Shown: positions 28,108 to 36,543, numbered from the stretch's first letter. The stretch: 64,000 nucleotides of DNA from Paenibacillus borealis (GCF_000758665.1 NZ_CP009285.1:1736001-1800000), one strand, 5' to 3'. Translations and numbers: made by a program. Notes: generated from the letters alone by a model not told the origin.

Positions 28108-28181
28108 GCGGGTGTAGTTCAATGGTAGAACTTCAGCCTTCCAAGCTGATAGCGTGGGTTCGATTCCCATCACCCGCTCCA
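28108..28181 (+). tRNA. tRNA-Gly (anticodon UCC)
   Basis: A complete 74-nt cloverleaf. The 7-bp acceptor stem is GCGGGTG with CACCCGC, the D arm is GTTC...GAAC, the anticodon loop CTTCCAA gives TCC, and the T arm contains GGGTTCGATTCCC. The 3' CCA is encoded (28179-28181). Confidence 0.96.
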
Positions 28182-28195
28182 TATTTTAAATTCCA

Positions 28196-28221
28196 AATCC
28201 TTGTCCGCAAGGATTTTTTTT
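28196..28221 (+). terminator. Terminator after tRNA-Gly
   Basis: An 8-bp stem (28196-28203 with 28208-28215), loop TCCG, then eight T. Confidence 0.88.
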
Positions 28222-28242
28222 GTTGTTTTATTTTGAACCGCA

Positions 28243-28280
28243 AAAAGCCAGGTTTCCCTATACACGGGGAGCCTGGCTTT
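28243..28280 (-). terminator. Terminator of the M20 dipeptidase gene
   Basis: A stem of about 15 bp (28243-28258 with 28266-28280). On the minus strand it ends in a T-run (TTTTTG), the orientation of the dipeptidase gene. Confidence 0.75.
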
Positions 28281-28325
28281 GCTGTTATAGCTATTGTGGA
28301 CCAACATGGAAAATGCTGTGCCGGA

Positions 28326-29681
28326 TTATACGGTCTTCAGGAATTCTACAATGGTCAGCAGACCTTTATCGAAATTCTCCAGATTGAAATGCTCATCCGG
28401 AGCATGCAGGTTCTCGTCGTCCAGACCAAAGCCCATCAGTACTACAGGAGCTTTCAGGATGCGGGAGAAGCTCTCCATGATCGGGATCGAGCCGCCGTCT
28501 TTGGTGAAGAGGGCACGGGTGCCGTACACTTTGCCGTAAGCATCCGCGGCAGTCTGCAGAATTGGATGAGAAGGGTCGATGTTGAAGGCGCGGGCTTTCT
28601 CCATCTGCTTCACATGTACTTTCGCGCCGCTCTGGATATTAGCCTTCAGATGCGCTTCTACGGCATCCAGGATATGCTGCGGGTCCTGGTCGCCGACAAG
28701 GCGGCAGGTAATCTTAGCATGAGCTTCCTTCGGAATAACAGTCTTGCTGCCTTCGCCCTGGAAGCCGCCGTATACGCCGTTCAATTCAAGCGTTGGACGT
28801 GCGCCAACCCGTTCTACGAAGCTGTAGCCTTCCTCGCCGTATAACTGCTCCAGGCCAAGACCTGCTCTGATTTTGTCTTCATCCACACCCTGCTTGGCGA
28901 ATTCCTCACGCAGCAGCGGGGAGAGCGTAGGCACGCCTTCGTAGAAGCCTTCAACGGACACGCGGCCCTTGTCATCATGAAGCGAGCTGAGCAGAGATAC
29001 CAGGGCATGTAGAGCATTAGGTACGCCGCCGCCGTAGGAGCCGGAGTGCAGATCTGTCAGTGCGGTGTTCACAGTGACTTCAAGTGAGCACAGTCCGCGC
29101 AGTCCGGTGCAGATCGCAGGGCGTCCGCGTTCGAGCAGGGAGGTATCCGAGACAAGTACTGCATCTGCCGCCAGCTTGTCCTGGTTGGCTTCCAGGAATG
29201 GAGGCAGATTCACACTGCCGATCTCTTCTTCGCCTTCGATGCACAGCTTGATATTGACCGGCAAGGTGCCTTCCTGCTTGAGGATGGCTTCGATGGCTTT
29301 GATGTGCATAAACACCTGGCCTTTGTCATCAGTAGCTCCGCGGGCGTACAGCTTGCCGTCACGGATCTCCGGTTCAAACGGAGGGGTAGTCCACAGGTTC
29401 AGCGGATCAACCGGCTGTACATCGTAATGTCCATATACCAGAATAGTCGGCTTGCCCGGGGCGTGAAGATAGTCTGCATATATAACAGGATGGCCTGCAG
29501 TGGGATGCAGCTCGATATTGTCCAGTCCGGCGCGTTTCAGGGTCTCTACCAGCCAGCCTGCGGCGGCGTTCACATCTTCCTTATGGGTGGAAATAGCCGA
29601 AATACTTGGAATGGCCAGCCATTGCTTGAGTTCGGTCAGCTGAGCCTCGCGCTCAGTCTGGAAATAAGTTTCGTAAGACAT
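28326..29681 (-). CDS. M20-family dipeptidase
   Basis: A 451-residue dizinc peptidase of the carnosinase/CNDP-like M20 group, cleaving dipeptides in the cytosol. Metal ligands are visible in YGHYDVQPVDP, ATDDKGQ and EGEEEIGS, with LHAPDE near the C-terminus; a lid/dimerisation domain lies in the middle (LHSGSYGG). I start at ATG 29681 (MSYETYFQTER), 11 nt after AAGGAGGT. It is transcribed convergently with tRNA-Gly. Confidence 0.92.
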   Translation of the reverse strand: MSYETYFQTEREAQLTELKQWLAIPSISAISTHKEDVNAAAGWLVETLKRAGLDNIELHPTAGHPVIYADYLHAPGKPTILVYGHYDVQPVDPLNLWTTPPFEPEIRDGKLYARGATDDKGQVFMHIKAIEAILKQEGTLPVNIKLCIEGEEEIGSVNLPPFLEANQDKLAADAVLVSDTSLLERGRPAICTGLRGLCSLEVTVNTALTDLHSGSYGGGVPNALHALVSLLSSLHDDKGRVSVEGFYEGVPTLSPLLREEFAKQGVDEDKIRAGLGLEQLYGEEGYSFVERVGARPTLELNGVYGGFQGEGSKTVIPKEAHAKITCRLVGDQDPQHILDAVEAHLKANIQSGAKVHVKQMEKARAFNIDPSHPILQTAADAYGKVYGTRALFTKDGGSIPIMESFSRILKAPVVLMGFGLDDENLHAPDEHFNLENFDKGLLTIVEFLKTV

Positions 29682-29840
29682 AGTAGTTATGTACCTCCTT
29701 GGAATTCGCTGCCTAATACCGCGGGGACCCGTATCGAGCAAAGGCAAGACGAGAGGTCCCGGACGGCTTAGGTTCGGCAGTGTAATGCATCCATTATACT
29801 GGAGATATCAAATGGGATCAAAAAGGATTGTTCAAGCCCC

Positions 29841-30521
29841 TTACCAGAGGATGGTGGCCGGTGTAACACCTTGGGGGAATGTACCTTCGGCCTCAGTGCC
29901 GTTAGCGTACAGATCGTACCAAGCATCGGCAATCAGATCCGGATCGGCTGCAGTTCCCGGCTTTATAAATGCGCCGATAGCCAGATGAGCTACATAAATG
30001 CCCTGCGGGGCCAGATCCGAGTGCAAATTCATCGCATAGTTGCGCAGCCCGCTGAGTGCAATTCCCATATTGCCCATCATAGGGATCGGGTACAGGGAGG
30101 ACAGGCCGGTTGTGAATAAAAGAGCGCCGGTCTTCTTCTCCAGCATCTCCGGCAGTACCTGCCCCACACTGCGGATCGCGCCGATGACTTGGGACTGGAA
30201 CGCGTCAAGTGCTATTTCTTCCGTAACCTGCGTTGCCGGAGTCGGCGGATAGCTGCCGCTGGCCGGACTGAACTCAAGCACATCAATGAAGCCGTATTTA
30301 TCTTTGATATCCTGAAAAGCAGCGTTCAGCTGCTCTTTGTTGTAGAGATCCGCAGGAAAGGCAGCAGCGTCGATATCCAGTCTTGCAAGTTCTTCTACTA
30401 GGGTATTTAATTTGTCTGCATTACGGGCGATCAACGCGACACGGAAGCCGTGTGCGCCAAACTTCTTGGCAATGGATAACCCCAGACCCGGTCCTGCGCC
30501 TACGATAGCGATTGTTTTCAT
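29841..30521 (-). CDS. Short-chain dehydrogenase/reductase lacking the YxxxK pair
   Basis: A 226-residue Rossmann-fold protein with the cofactor-binding GAGPGLGLSIAKKF and R-rich ALIARNADKL. The serine region (TTGLSS) is present, but where classical enzymes have Tyr-x3-Lys this protein reads MGIAL, with Met and Leu at the two positions. It may be a divergent enzyme or a non-catalytic NAD(P)-binding protein. It diverges from an HxlR regulator that probably controls it. Confidence 0.82.
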   Translation of the reverse strand: MKTIAIVGAGPGLGLSIAKKFGAHGFRVALIARNADKLNTLVEELARLDIDAAAFPADLYNKEQLNAAFQDIKDKYGFIDVLEFSPASGSYPPTPATQVTEEIALDAFQSQVIGAIRSVGQVLPEMLEKKTGALLFTTGLSSLYPIPMMGNMGIALSGLRNYAMNLHSDLAPQGIYVAHLAIGAFIKPGTAADPDLIADAWYDLYANGTEAEGTFPQGVTPATILW

Positions 30522-30549
30522 GGTTCACCAGTTCCTTTCAGGTTGTTGA

Positions 30550-30562
30550 TTACTAACAGTAA
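30550..30562. promoter_or_regulatory. Candidate HxlR operator in the SDR-hxlR gap
   Basis: The perfect palindrome TTACT-AAC-AGTAA lies in the 114-nt divergent region. A second inverted pair, GTTAC-N6-GTAAC (30616-30631), overlaps the regulator's ribosome binding site. HxlR/DUF24 regulators often bind such sites in divergent promoters. Confidence 0.4.
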
Positions 30563-30635
30563 CCATGATAGACTTAGTTAGCTTAAGCGGCAAGAAGGCA
30601 CTATTAGCTGCTTAGGTTACATGGAGGTAACTACC

Positions 30636-31097
30636 TTGAACAATCAATCGAATGATGGGTTACAAGCAGTCTCTCAACTGACTATGCTGGAGGATTGCAC
30701 GGTTACCCGGCAGATCCTGGACCGTGTTGGTGATAAATGGAGTATGCTGATTATTGTGAACCTTGGTGCGCAGTCTTTGCGGTTCAAGGAACTGCAGCGC
30801 CGTTCCAGCGGCATCTCGCAGCGTATGCTGACCCAGACACTTCGCCATCTGGAACGTGATGGTTTGGTCTGGCGCAAAGCTACGCCTACAGTCCCTTTAA
30901 CTGTAGAGTACGGTCTTACACCGCTGGGCGAATCTCTTCTTGGCCCGTTGACGTTACTGGTAGAATGGGTGAATGGAAACCGTGGCGAAATCGCCAAGGC
31001 AAGGATCAGCTATGATAGCGGCCGCGACGAAACTGAAGTTGTAACAGAAGTAGAAACAGAAGCGCCGCCAGCGGCGGAAGCGATAGGAGCGGAATAA
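30636..31097 (+). CDS. HxlR-family winged-helix regulator
   Basis: A 153-residue regulator. The HxlR domain covers about 20-115: a cysteine (LEDCTVTRQILD) at the redox/aldehyde-sensing position of the family, DKWSMLIIVNL, then RFKELQRRSSGISQRMLTQTLRHLERDGLV for DNA binding. The tail is acidic. TTG 30636 lies 7 nt after GGAGGT; the upstream ATG at 30621 overlaps that site. It faces away from the SDR gene, its likely target. Confidence 0.87.
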   Translation: MNNQSNDGLQAVSQLTMLEDCTVTRQILDRVGDKWSMLIIVNLGAQSLRFKELQRRSSGISQRMLTQTLRHLERDGLVWRKATPTVPLTVEYGLTPLGESLLGPLTLLVEWVNGNRGEIAKARISYDSGRDETEVVTEVETEAPPAAEAIGAE

Positions 31098-31099
31098 TA

Positions 31100-32092
31100 G
31101 TGTCAGCGAATGTACCTGCAAGTCTTGAAGATGAAGTACAACTGCCCAAGGGCGGAAACCGGTCTTATATCTATACCTACGCCCATTCTGAGGATGAGAC
31201 ATCCTTATGCGGCATGGAGCTGCGCTGCCTGTTTGGCCGGGAGATTCCGCCGGCTATATTCGCAAGCGAAGTCCAGGTGGACGTCAGCCGCAGCCCTTTT
31301 ATTAAAGAGCGGATTGATGTGATGTACGAAGGGGACACGCTCCCGGAAATCTACAAGCTAACGGAGCAGGTGGAGCTGGAAGGGCGGACCTTTAAGGTTA
31401 TTTTTGTGAAGACGAATGATCTGGCGCCTGAGCATAAAATTGAATACGATGAACGCAGAGTGATTGAGCGGGAAATCGGCCTGCGGATTGAGGGTGAGGC
31501 GGATGTGAACCATCCGGAGCTGACCTACGGGATTGTAACGCTGGGCGGACGCTGGTACTTCGGCACGTATCATAAGAATAAGGCAACCTGGTTCCGGCAG
31601 ATGAAAAAGCCGCGCAGCTACTCCATTGCACTCAGCACGCGGGTGGCCCGGGCGGCGGTCAATATGGCGGTTCCCCATATAGCCGGAGTGAAAATGATAG
31701 ATCCCTGCTGCGGGATTGGCACGGTAATGGTTGAGGCTTTGTCTATGGGAATCGATATTGTAGGACGTGATATTAATCCGCTTATTGCTGCGGGAGCGCG
31801 GACGAATATCGCCCATTTCGGCTTCGAGAGCATCGTCACGCTCGGGGATATCGCCGACATTGAGGAGCATTACGATGTCGCTATAGTGGATATGCCTTAT
31901 AATCTGTATTCGCGGATAACCCCTGAGGAGCAGTTTGCCATTCTCACTAATACCCGCCGGATTGCTGACCGGGTTGTGATTGTGGCGATTGAAGCGATGG
32001 ATGAGATGATTCATTCTGCAGGCTTCACGATTATCGACCGTTGTATAGCGAAGAAAGGCGCGTTCTCCCGTCATTTGATGCTGTGCGAGTAG
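31100..32092 (+). CDS. TRM11/THUMP-like RNA methyltransferase
   Basis: A 330-residue SAM-dependent methyltransferase. The N-terminal half is a THUMP-like RNA-binding region. The C-terminal Rossmann domain has motif I MIDPCCGIGTVMVEAL and the base-methylation motif DMPYN (in place of the common DPPY/NPPY). Related enzymes methylate guanosine in tRNA; the exact target is not known. It starts at GTG 31100, two bases after the hxlR stop, with AGGAG 10 nt upstream. Confidence 0.82.
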   Translation: MSANVPASLEDEVQLPKGGNRSYIYTYAHSEDETSLCGMELRCLFGREIPPAIFASEVQVDVSRSPFIKERIDVMYEGDTLPEIYKLTEQVELEGRTFKVIFVKTNDLAPEHKIEYDERRVIEREIGLRIEGEADVNHPELTYGIVTLGGRWYFGTYHKNKATWFRQMKKPRSYSIALSTRVARAAVNMAVPHIAGVKMIDPCCGIGTVMVEALSMGIDIVGRDINPLIAAGARTNIAHFGFESIVTLGDIADIEEHYDVAIVDMPYNLYSRITPEEQFAILTNTRRIADRVVIVAIEAMDEMIHSAGFTIIDRCIAKKGAFSRHLMLCE

Positions 32093-32170
32093 AGCTGATA
32101 GCACGAATGAAGCTGCCGGAGTTCTGTAATTAGTATTCTATATCCAATATCTGATTGAGGCGGTGTGCTT

Positions 32171-32788
32171 GTGGAAGCGAAATGGTTAACCTGGGCGAAG
32201 GAAATACAGGGTATTGCCCAGACCGGTCTGACGTATGCCAAGGATGTATATGATATCGAACGTTATCAGGCGCTGCGAGAGCTGAGTGTTGATATTCTGG
32301 CTAATTATACGTATGAGAGCAAGGAGCGCATCCGGCTCTCCTTCGCGGGAGAGGGCGGATACAGCACCCCGAAAGTGGATATACGCGGAGTGATTTTTCA
32401 GGATAACCGGATTCTGCTCGTACACGAGAAGCTGGACGGGAAATGGGCGTTGCCCGGAGGCTGGGCGGACATCGGCTTGTCTCCGAGTGAGGTAGTTGTT
32501 AAAGAGATTGCCGAGGAATCCGGCTATCAGGCAGAGGCTGTGCGTCTGCTCGCTGTGCTGGACAAGAAGTTTCACCAGCATCCTCCGGAGCCTTACCATG
32601 TCTACAAAATGTTCATCCTCTGCAGGATTACCGGCGGGGAAGCGGAAGCGGGTGTGGAGACAAGCGGGGTAGGTTTCTTTGCCGAGGATGCATTGCCTGA
32701 ACTGTCAGAGGAGCGCAATACGGCGGAGCAGCTGCACACACTGTTCCAATATTTACATCATCCTGAAAAGGCAGTAATATTGGACTAA
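32171..32788 (+). CDS. NUDIX hydrolase with an N-terminal helical domain
   Basis: A 205-residue protein with an N-terminal Nudix_hydro_N-type helical region (about 1-60) and a NUDIX domain. Its box GGWADIGLSPSEVVVKEIAEES keeps the EIAEE metal-binding core but has Leu and Lys at two consensus positions, which I recall as common in this subfamily. Likely substrates are ADP-ribose or CDP-alcohols; this is not readable here. GTG 32171 follows TTGAGGCGG; GTG 32165 is a close alternative. Confidence 0.86.
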   Translation: MEAKWLTWAKEIQGIAQTGLTYAKDVYDIERYQALRELSVDILANYTYESKERIRLSFAGEGGYSTPKVDIRGVIFQDNRILLVHEKLDGKWALPGGWADIGLSPSEVVVKEIAEESGYQAEAVRLLAVLDKKFHQHPPEPYHVYKMFILCRITGGEAEAGVETSGVGFFAEDALPELSEERNTAEQLHTLFQYLHHPEKAVILD

Positions 32789-32988
32789 AGTACTGCATAT
32801 AATAGATGACTAGGAGTATATAAGTTTTAAAGTAGACAAAAATTGGTTAATATTATTTATGTAAGCCTTTGCATTAACAATCCGCTGAGCCTTTATATCT
32901 AAAAATTTATCAGAAACACAACTTTTTGGGCCAGGCGGTCTACATTTTTTCCTCTGCTGTGTCGATAACAATTTTAGGAGGGGATCGC

Positions 32989-33144
32989 ATGGAACAAGAA
33001 GAGTTAAGACTTCCGCTGACGCAGGAAGGTGTAACACGTCCTGCAGAAGGTAATATTGCCACCGGCCTGGTATGGGGCGTCCTAATCAGTATTCCATTAT
33101 GGATCTCGGTTATCGGCTGGATTATGGGCATCTGGAACTTTTAA
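32989..33144 (+). CDS. Unrecognised 51-residue single-span membrane protein
   Basis: MEQEELRLPLTQEG opens the protein; a C-terminal hydrophobic helix follows (TGLVWGVLISIPLWISVIG) with a short tail WIMGIWNF. AGGAGGGG precedes the ATG by 6 nt. Function is unknown. The 200-nt gap before it shows no gene, and a terminator follows. Confidence 0.7.
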   Translation: MEQEELRLPLTQEGVTRPAEGNIATGLVWGVLISIPLWISVIGWIMGIWNF

Positions 33145-33194
33145 GATTCAACGCTGAAGCTTTTAACCTTATACTAACTTGCAATTATACAATG

Positions 33195-33231
33195 AAGGCT
33201 GCCTCTTCGGTTACGAAGAAGCAGCCTTTTT
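33195..33231. terminator. Terminator between the small membrane protein and the ASCH gene
   Basis: AAGGCTGC...TCTTCG pairs with CGAAGA...GCAGCCTT around a GTTA loop, then TTTTT. The AA/TT ends suggest it can work for both converging genes. Confidence 0.8.
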
Positions 33232-33244
33232 AAAGTGCCGGGAT

Positions 33245-33718
33245 TTACAGCTCTTTGTTGATATGCACCAGCCGGAAGGTCTCGCAGATGACCCGCATCT
33301 CCGGGTCGAAGGGCTTGCCTTCGCCCTGAAGTTCTCTGGTGAAGAATACTTCATGATTATAGCGCCACGATTCGAGGCTGCGGTCATCCTCCCCTTCAGA
33401 ATACGCGAACTCAGCTGTTACTTCCGCAAACGGGATAATCTCAACCTTCGTAGTCTCAATGATTCCGCGCGGCTGCCCCGTACTGTCCAGCAGCACGGAT
33501 AGCCCGCCCGCAAAGGGCAGAGGCGTACCGTGTGCTTCATTCAGCTCATAATTCTGCGCTGTTCCGGTCTTGATTCCTGTCAGGACCAGCTCCAGCAGTT
33601 CATCGGCCAGCCGGGGATTGTCGCCGAAAGCCCAGGCGCTGTCGAAGTTCTCCGCCGCTTCTGGATGATCTTGCAGATAAGTCTCCCAGTATTGTGCTAT
33701 TGCCGGGGTTAATGTCAT
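33245..33718 (-). CDS. ASCH-domain protein
   Basis: A 157-residue protein with the ASCH beta-barrel (about 25-155): AFGDNPRLADELLELVLTG, then GTAQNYE, PLPFAGG and LESWRYNHEVFF. ASCH proteins bind RNA or nucleobase derivatives, and some are amidohydrolases of acetylated cytidine; the role here is not known. ATG 33718 follows GAGGTG with good spacing; the GTG at 33727 overlaps that site. It lies downstream of the ABC-F gene on the same strand but reads away from the converging small gene. Confidence 0.82.
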   Translation of the reverse strand: MTLTPAIAQYWETYLQDHPEAAENFDSAWAFGDNPRLADELLELVLTGIKTGTAQNYELNEAHGTPLPFAGGLSVLLDSTGQPRGIIETTKVEIIPFAEVTAEFAYSEGEDDRSLESWRYNHEVFFTRELQGEGKPFDPEMRVICETFRLVHINKEL

Positions 33719-33761
33719 CCTGCTCACCTCTGTTATAGGATTGGAATTCAGGTATAGAAAT

Positions 33762-35693
33762 TTAAGAGTGATCTGTCTCGCTTAACCAGCCGCTGTACAA
33801 GTCATCCAGCTTCTGCTGCGCAGTATCCCGCGCCGCCATAAGCTCTGCCAGCTTCTCCAAGTCGCTGGCATACAGCGGATCCAGCATTTCGCCGTCGATA
33901 ACAGCAAGCTGTGCCTCCGCGGCGGCAATGTCCTGTTCCCAGGAGACGGCAGGGCGCGGCTTGCGCGAAGGAGCTGCGGATGCGGCACCGCCGGATGGGC
34001 GGGGCTTACTGAAGGCAGCTGCTGAATACCCGGCTGCAGCCTGCCGTTCGGCAGCCGCGGCTTTCTCGGCCTGCTTCTCCTTGTAGTATTCGTAATTCCC
34101 GGAGAAGGATGAGAAACGCCCGTCATCAATACTCCAGAGCTTCCCGAAGCAGCGGTTAATGAAATAACGGTCATGCGATACCGCCAGCACGGTGCCGGGG
34201 AACTCCTCCAGCGCCTCTTCCAGCGCTTCGCGGGAATCGATATCGAGATGGTTGGTCGGCTCATCAAGAATGAGCAGATTCGGACGGCGGTGCATCAGCA
34301 CCGCGAAGCGCAGCCGCGTCCATTCTCCGCCGGAGAGATTGGTGATGTCCTTGAACACATCACTGCCGTAGAAGAGGAACCGGGCCAGCTGCCCGCGGGC
34401 CTCACCTTCTTCAAGACCTGCTTCCTCGCGGAAATAACGGAGCACGGACTGGCCGTTCTCCTCCGGCACGGCCTCCTGGGCCAGGTAGCCGACAACGGCT
34501 CTGGAAGCCAGCGTACAGCTGCCGCTGTCCGGGGTTTCCTGCCCGAGAATCATCCGCAGCAGCGTGCTTTTGCCTGCGCCGTTACCGCCGATCAGTGCCG
34601 TAGTCTCTCCATATCTGAGAATGTCACTGGCTGCCGAGAAGAGCTTACGCTCTCCGAAGGCTTTGCTAATCCGGTCAAGGATGACGACCTGATTGCCGGT
34701 CCGGTCATCCTGCTGCAGCTGCAGATCCATGGATTTGCGCTCCAGAACCGGACGTTTGACCTTGACCATCCGGTCCAGCGCCTTCTGCATGGAAGCTGCG
34801 CGGCGGGGGAACGAAACGTTCTGAGGGTTCAGTTTACCCCATTCAATCAACCGCTTGATGCTCTCCTGCATCTGCTTAATTTTCTTCTGTTGCTCTTGAT
34901 AATCGGCGAACTGCTGCAGAAGTTTGGCTTCCTTCTCGACCTGATAGCCGCTGTAATTCGTATGGAAGGTGAAGGCTTCTCCGTCTTCGATCTCAATGAC
35001 TTTCTTAACGACGGCATCGAGGAAATAACGGTCATGGGAAATGGCCAGCACAGTGCCATCATAGTTCTGCAGGAACTGTTCCAGCCATTCGATAGCTTTC
35101 ATATCGAGATGGTTGGTCGGCTCATCGAGCAGCAGAATATCGGGACGGCGCAGCAGGAGTTCGGCAAGGCCGACCTTGGTTTTCTCCCCGCCGGAGAGGG
35201 AAGAGAACCGGCGGTCATACTGGCCGACTCCAATGCCGAGACCAGCGGCTACACGGCTGATGGAGGATTCAATTTCATATCCGCCTGCGGCTTCGAATTT
35301 CTCCTGCAGGGTGCCGTATTCCTTAAGCAGCCGGTTCCAGGCCTGTTCGTCGTCACTCGCGCCGGAAGCGGACATTGCCTGCTCCAGTTCCCGCAGGCGG
35401 CGCTGCCACTGCAAGGGCTCCGCGAAGCTGCGCTGAAGGACTGCATAGATGGTTTCGCTGTCACCCACCTCCTGAATCTGTGCGAGCAGGCCGATGATAC
35501 TGCCCCGGCGGATGGAGATCTGTCCCTGATCGGGACGTTCTTCCCCGCTTAGCAGGTGGAAGAGGGTGGTCTTGCCGCAGCCGTTACGGCCGATCAGGCC
35601 GATTTTTTCGCCTTGGCGGATATCGAAGGTGATGTTCTCCAGGACAAGCTGGGCACCGTGGTATTTTTGGACATTTTGGCATGAGATGATCAT
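33762..35693 (-). CDS. ABC-F ATPase (YdiF/Uup-like)
   Basis: A 643-residue soluble protein with two ABC domains. Walker A motifs are GRNGCGKTT and GGNGAGKST, signatures LSGGE (twice) and Walker B motifs LLLDEPTNHLD and LILDEPTNHLD. A helical linker of about 85 residues with PRRAASMQKALDRM separates them, and a C-terminal tail is rich in A, K and P with a coiled coil. ABC-F proteins act on the ribosome, some giving antibiotic resistance; this one is nearest in layout to YdiF. A short ORF and a terminator hairpin lie in its leader, suggesting ribosome-dependent control. ATG 35693 follows AAAAGGAG. Confidence 0.92.
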   Translation of the reverse strand: MIISCQNVQKYHGAQLVLENITFDIRQGEKIGLIGRNGCGKTTLFHLLSGEERPDQGQISIRRGSIIGLLAQIQEVGDSETIYAVLQRSFAEPLQWQRRLRELEQAMSASGASDDEQAWNRLLKEYGTLQEKFEAAGGYEIESSISRVAAGLGIGVGQYDRRFSSLSGGEKTKVGLAELLLRRPDILLLDEPTNHLDMKAIEWLEQFLQNYDGTVLAISHDRYFLDAVVKKVIEIEDGEAFTFHTNYSGYQVEKEAKLLQQFADYQEQQKKIKQMQESIKRLIEWGKLNPQNVSFPRRAASMQKALDRMVKVKRPVLERKSMDLQLQQDDRTGNQVVILDRISKAFGERKLFSAASDILRYGETTALIGGNGAGKSTLLRMILGQETPDSGSCTLASRAVVGYLAQEAVPEENGQSVLRYFREEAGLEEGEARGQLARFLFYGSDVFKDITNLSGGEWTRLRFAVLMHRRPNLLILDEPTNHLDIDSREALEEALEEFPGTVLAVSHDRYFINRCFGKLWSIDDGRFSSFSGNYEYYKEKQAEKAAAAERQAAAGYSAAAFSKPRPSGGAASAAPSRKPRPAVSWEQDIAAAEAQLAVIDGEMLDPLYASDLEKLAELMAARDTAQQKLDDLYSGWLSETDHS

Positions 35694-35740
35694 AATTATT
35701 CTCCTTTTATAGGAATGCCCTGACTACAAAACAACATAAA

Positions 35741-35769
35741 AAGGCCGCAGGGAAATTTCCCTGCGGCCT
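35741..35769 (-). terminator. Attenuator-like terminator in the ABC-F leader
   Basis: A perfect palindrome (35742-35769, 14-bp arms) is followed on the minus strand by TTTTTATG. It lies between a short leader ORF and the ABC-F start, 48 nt upstream of the ATG, so transcription must pass it to reach the gene. Confidence 0.75.
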
Positions 35770-35783
35770 GAGTATTCTCCGGT

Positions 35784-35951
35784 TTATGAGATCCGTTGAA
35801 GTGTAGGCGAGAAAGGCATTTCACAATGTTGTAGTGTTATTAAGTTCGTGTAAATGGACAGACTTCTCCCGCCCAGGGCATTTACATGAACGATGCCAGC
35901 CATAATATTAATCAGCCGGCTGCTAACACTATTGGTCCGATTGTGATCCAT
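35784..35951 (-). CDS. Putative 55-residue leader peptide upstream of the ABC-F gene
   Basis: A minus-strand ORF starts at ATG 35951 after a very strong site (AAGGAGGTGTAGGAG) and ends 14 nt before the attenuator hairpin. The peptide (MDHNRTNSVSSRLINIMAG..., ending TLQRIS) resembles nothing I know. Placement fits a regulatory leader whose translation decides whether the terminator forms, as known for several ABC-F resistance genes; it might also be an independent small gene. Confidence 0.5.
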   Translation of the reverse strand: MDHNRTNSVSSRLINIMAGIVHVNALGGRSLSIYTNLITLQHCEMPFSPTLQRIS

Positions 35952-35985
35952 TTCTCCTACACCTCCTTCTTCTAAATTTAAAGTC

Positions 35986-36014
35986 ATTTTAACTAATAAG
36001 CCGCGAATAAGCAA
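35986..36014 (-). promoter_or_regulatory. Sigma-A promoter of the leader-ABC-F transcript
   Basis: On the minus strand TTGCTT (36014-36009), a 17-nt spacer and TAAAAT (35991-35986). The predicted start is about 28 nt before the leader ORF. Confidence 0.55.
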
Positions 36015-36027
36015 GGGGGAATTCTAT

Positions 36028-36120
36028 ATGCCCTGGTATAAATCTGCAAATCCGCAAGTAGTATGGACTATGGCGGAGGAGGAATTGCTGCCAATCTATT
36101 ATAGGAAAAGGGGATTATGA
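36028..36120 (+). CDS. Putative 30-residue ORF coupled to the PH-domain gene
   Basis: ATG 36028 follows AAGGGGGA by about 8 nt. The peptide is MPWYKSANPQVVWTMAEEEL and ten more residues, and its TGA (36118-36120) overlaps the ATG of the next gene (ATGATG). Overlap and ribosome binding site suggest real translation, perhaps to couple translation of the PH protein. No homology is known to me. Confidence 0.4.
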   Translation: MPWYKSANPQVVWTMAEEELLPIYYRKRGL

Positions 36121-36497
36121 TGGCGATTTTTAACGGATTGCTGGGCAATGCTTCCCAGGTCCCGCTGGAGGATGTGAAGCGGGAATATGCGCAGATTCTG
36201 GCCCCGCAGGAAACGATCGAACGCGCCTACAAGCTGATCCGGGATATGTTCATTTTTACGGACAAACGCCTGATTCTCGTAGACAAGCAGGGCGTGACCG
36301 GCAAGAAAACGGAATACCATTCGATTCCATACAAAAGCATCACCCATTACTCGGTGGAAACGGCCGGGCATTTCGATCTTGATGCGGAGCTGTGCCTCTA
36401 TGTGTCCGGTGCGGCGGTGCCGCTGAAGAAAACCTTCAACAAGTCCGTCAATATCTATGAGGTGCAGGCGGTGCTGTCGCAATATATTTTGAAATAA
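36117..36497 (+). CDS. Bacterial PH-domain protein (bPH_1 type)
   Basis: A 126-residue protein made of one bacterial PH domain: FNGLLGNASQVPLEDV, then IFTDKRLILVDKQGVTGKK, EYHSIPYKSITHYSVETAGHF and VNIYEVQ. These match the Pfam bPH_1 family conserved in Firmicutes; its function is not established. Either of two adjacent ATG codons (36117, 36120) may be used. It diverges from the ABC-F leader. Confidence 0.88.
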   Translation: MMAIFNGLLGNASQVPLEDVKREYAQILAPQETIERAYKLIRDMFIFTDKRLILVDKQGVTGKKTEYHSIPYKSITHYSVETAGHFDLDAELCLYVSGAAVPLKKTFNKSVNIYEVQAVLSQYILK

Positions 36498-36543
36498 GCC
36501 GCGATTTGGGGGACGTGATCAGCCAGGGAACAGGAATGGTCCG

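Noticed and set aside
29690..29770. T-box leader before the M20 dipeptidase
   Set aside because: The minus strand contains GGGTCCCCGCGG, which slightly resembles the T-box core, but the invariant AGGGTGGNACCGCG is not matched and there is no specifier stem or terminator.
34173..35552. 459-codon plus-strand frame opposite the ABC-F gene
   Set aside because: It is an antisense shadow of a gene with all ABC motifs; no start signal or recognisable domain.
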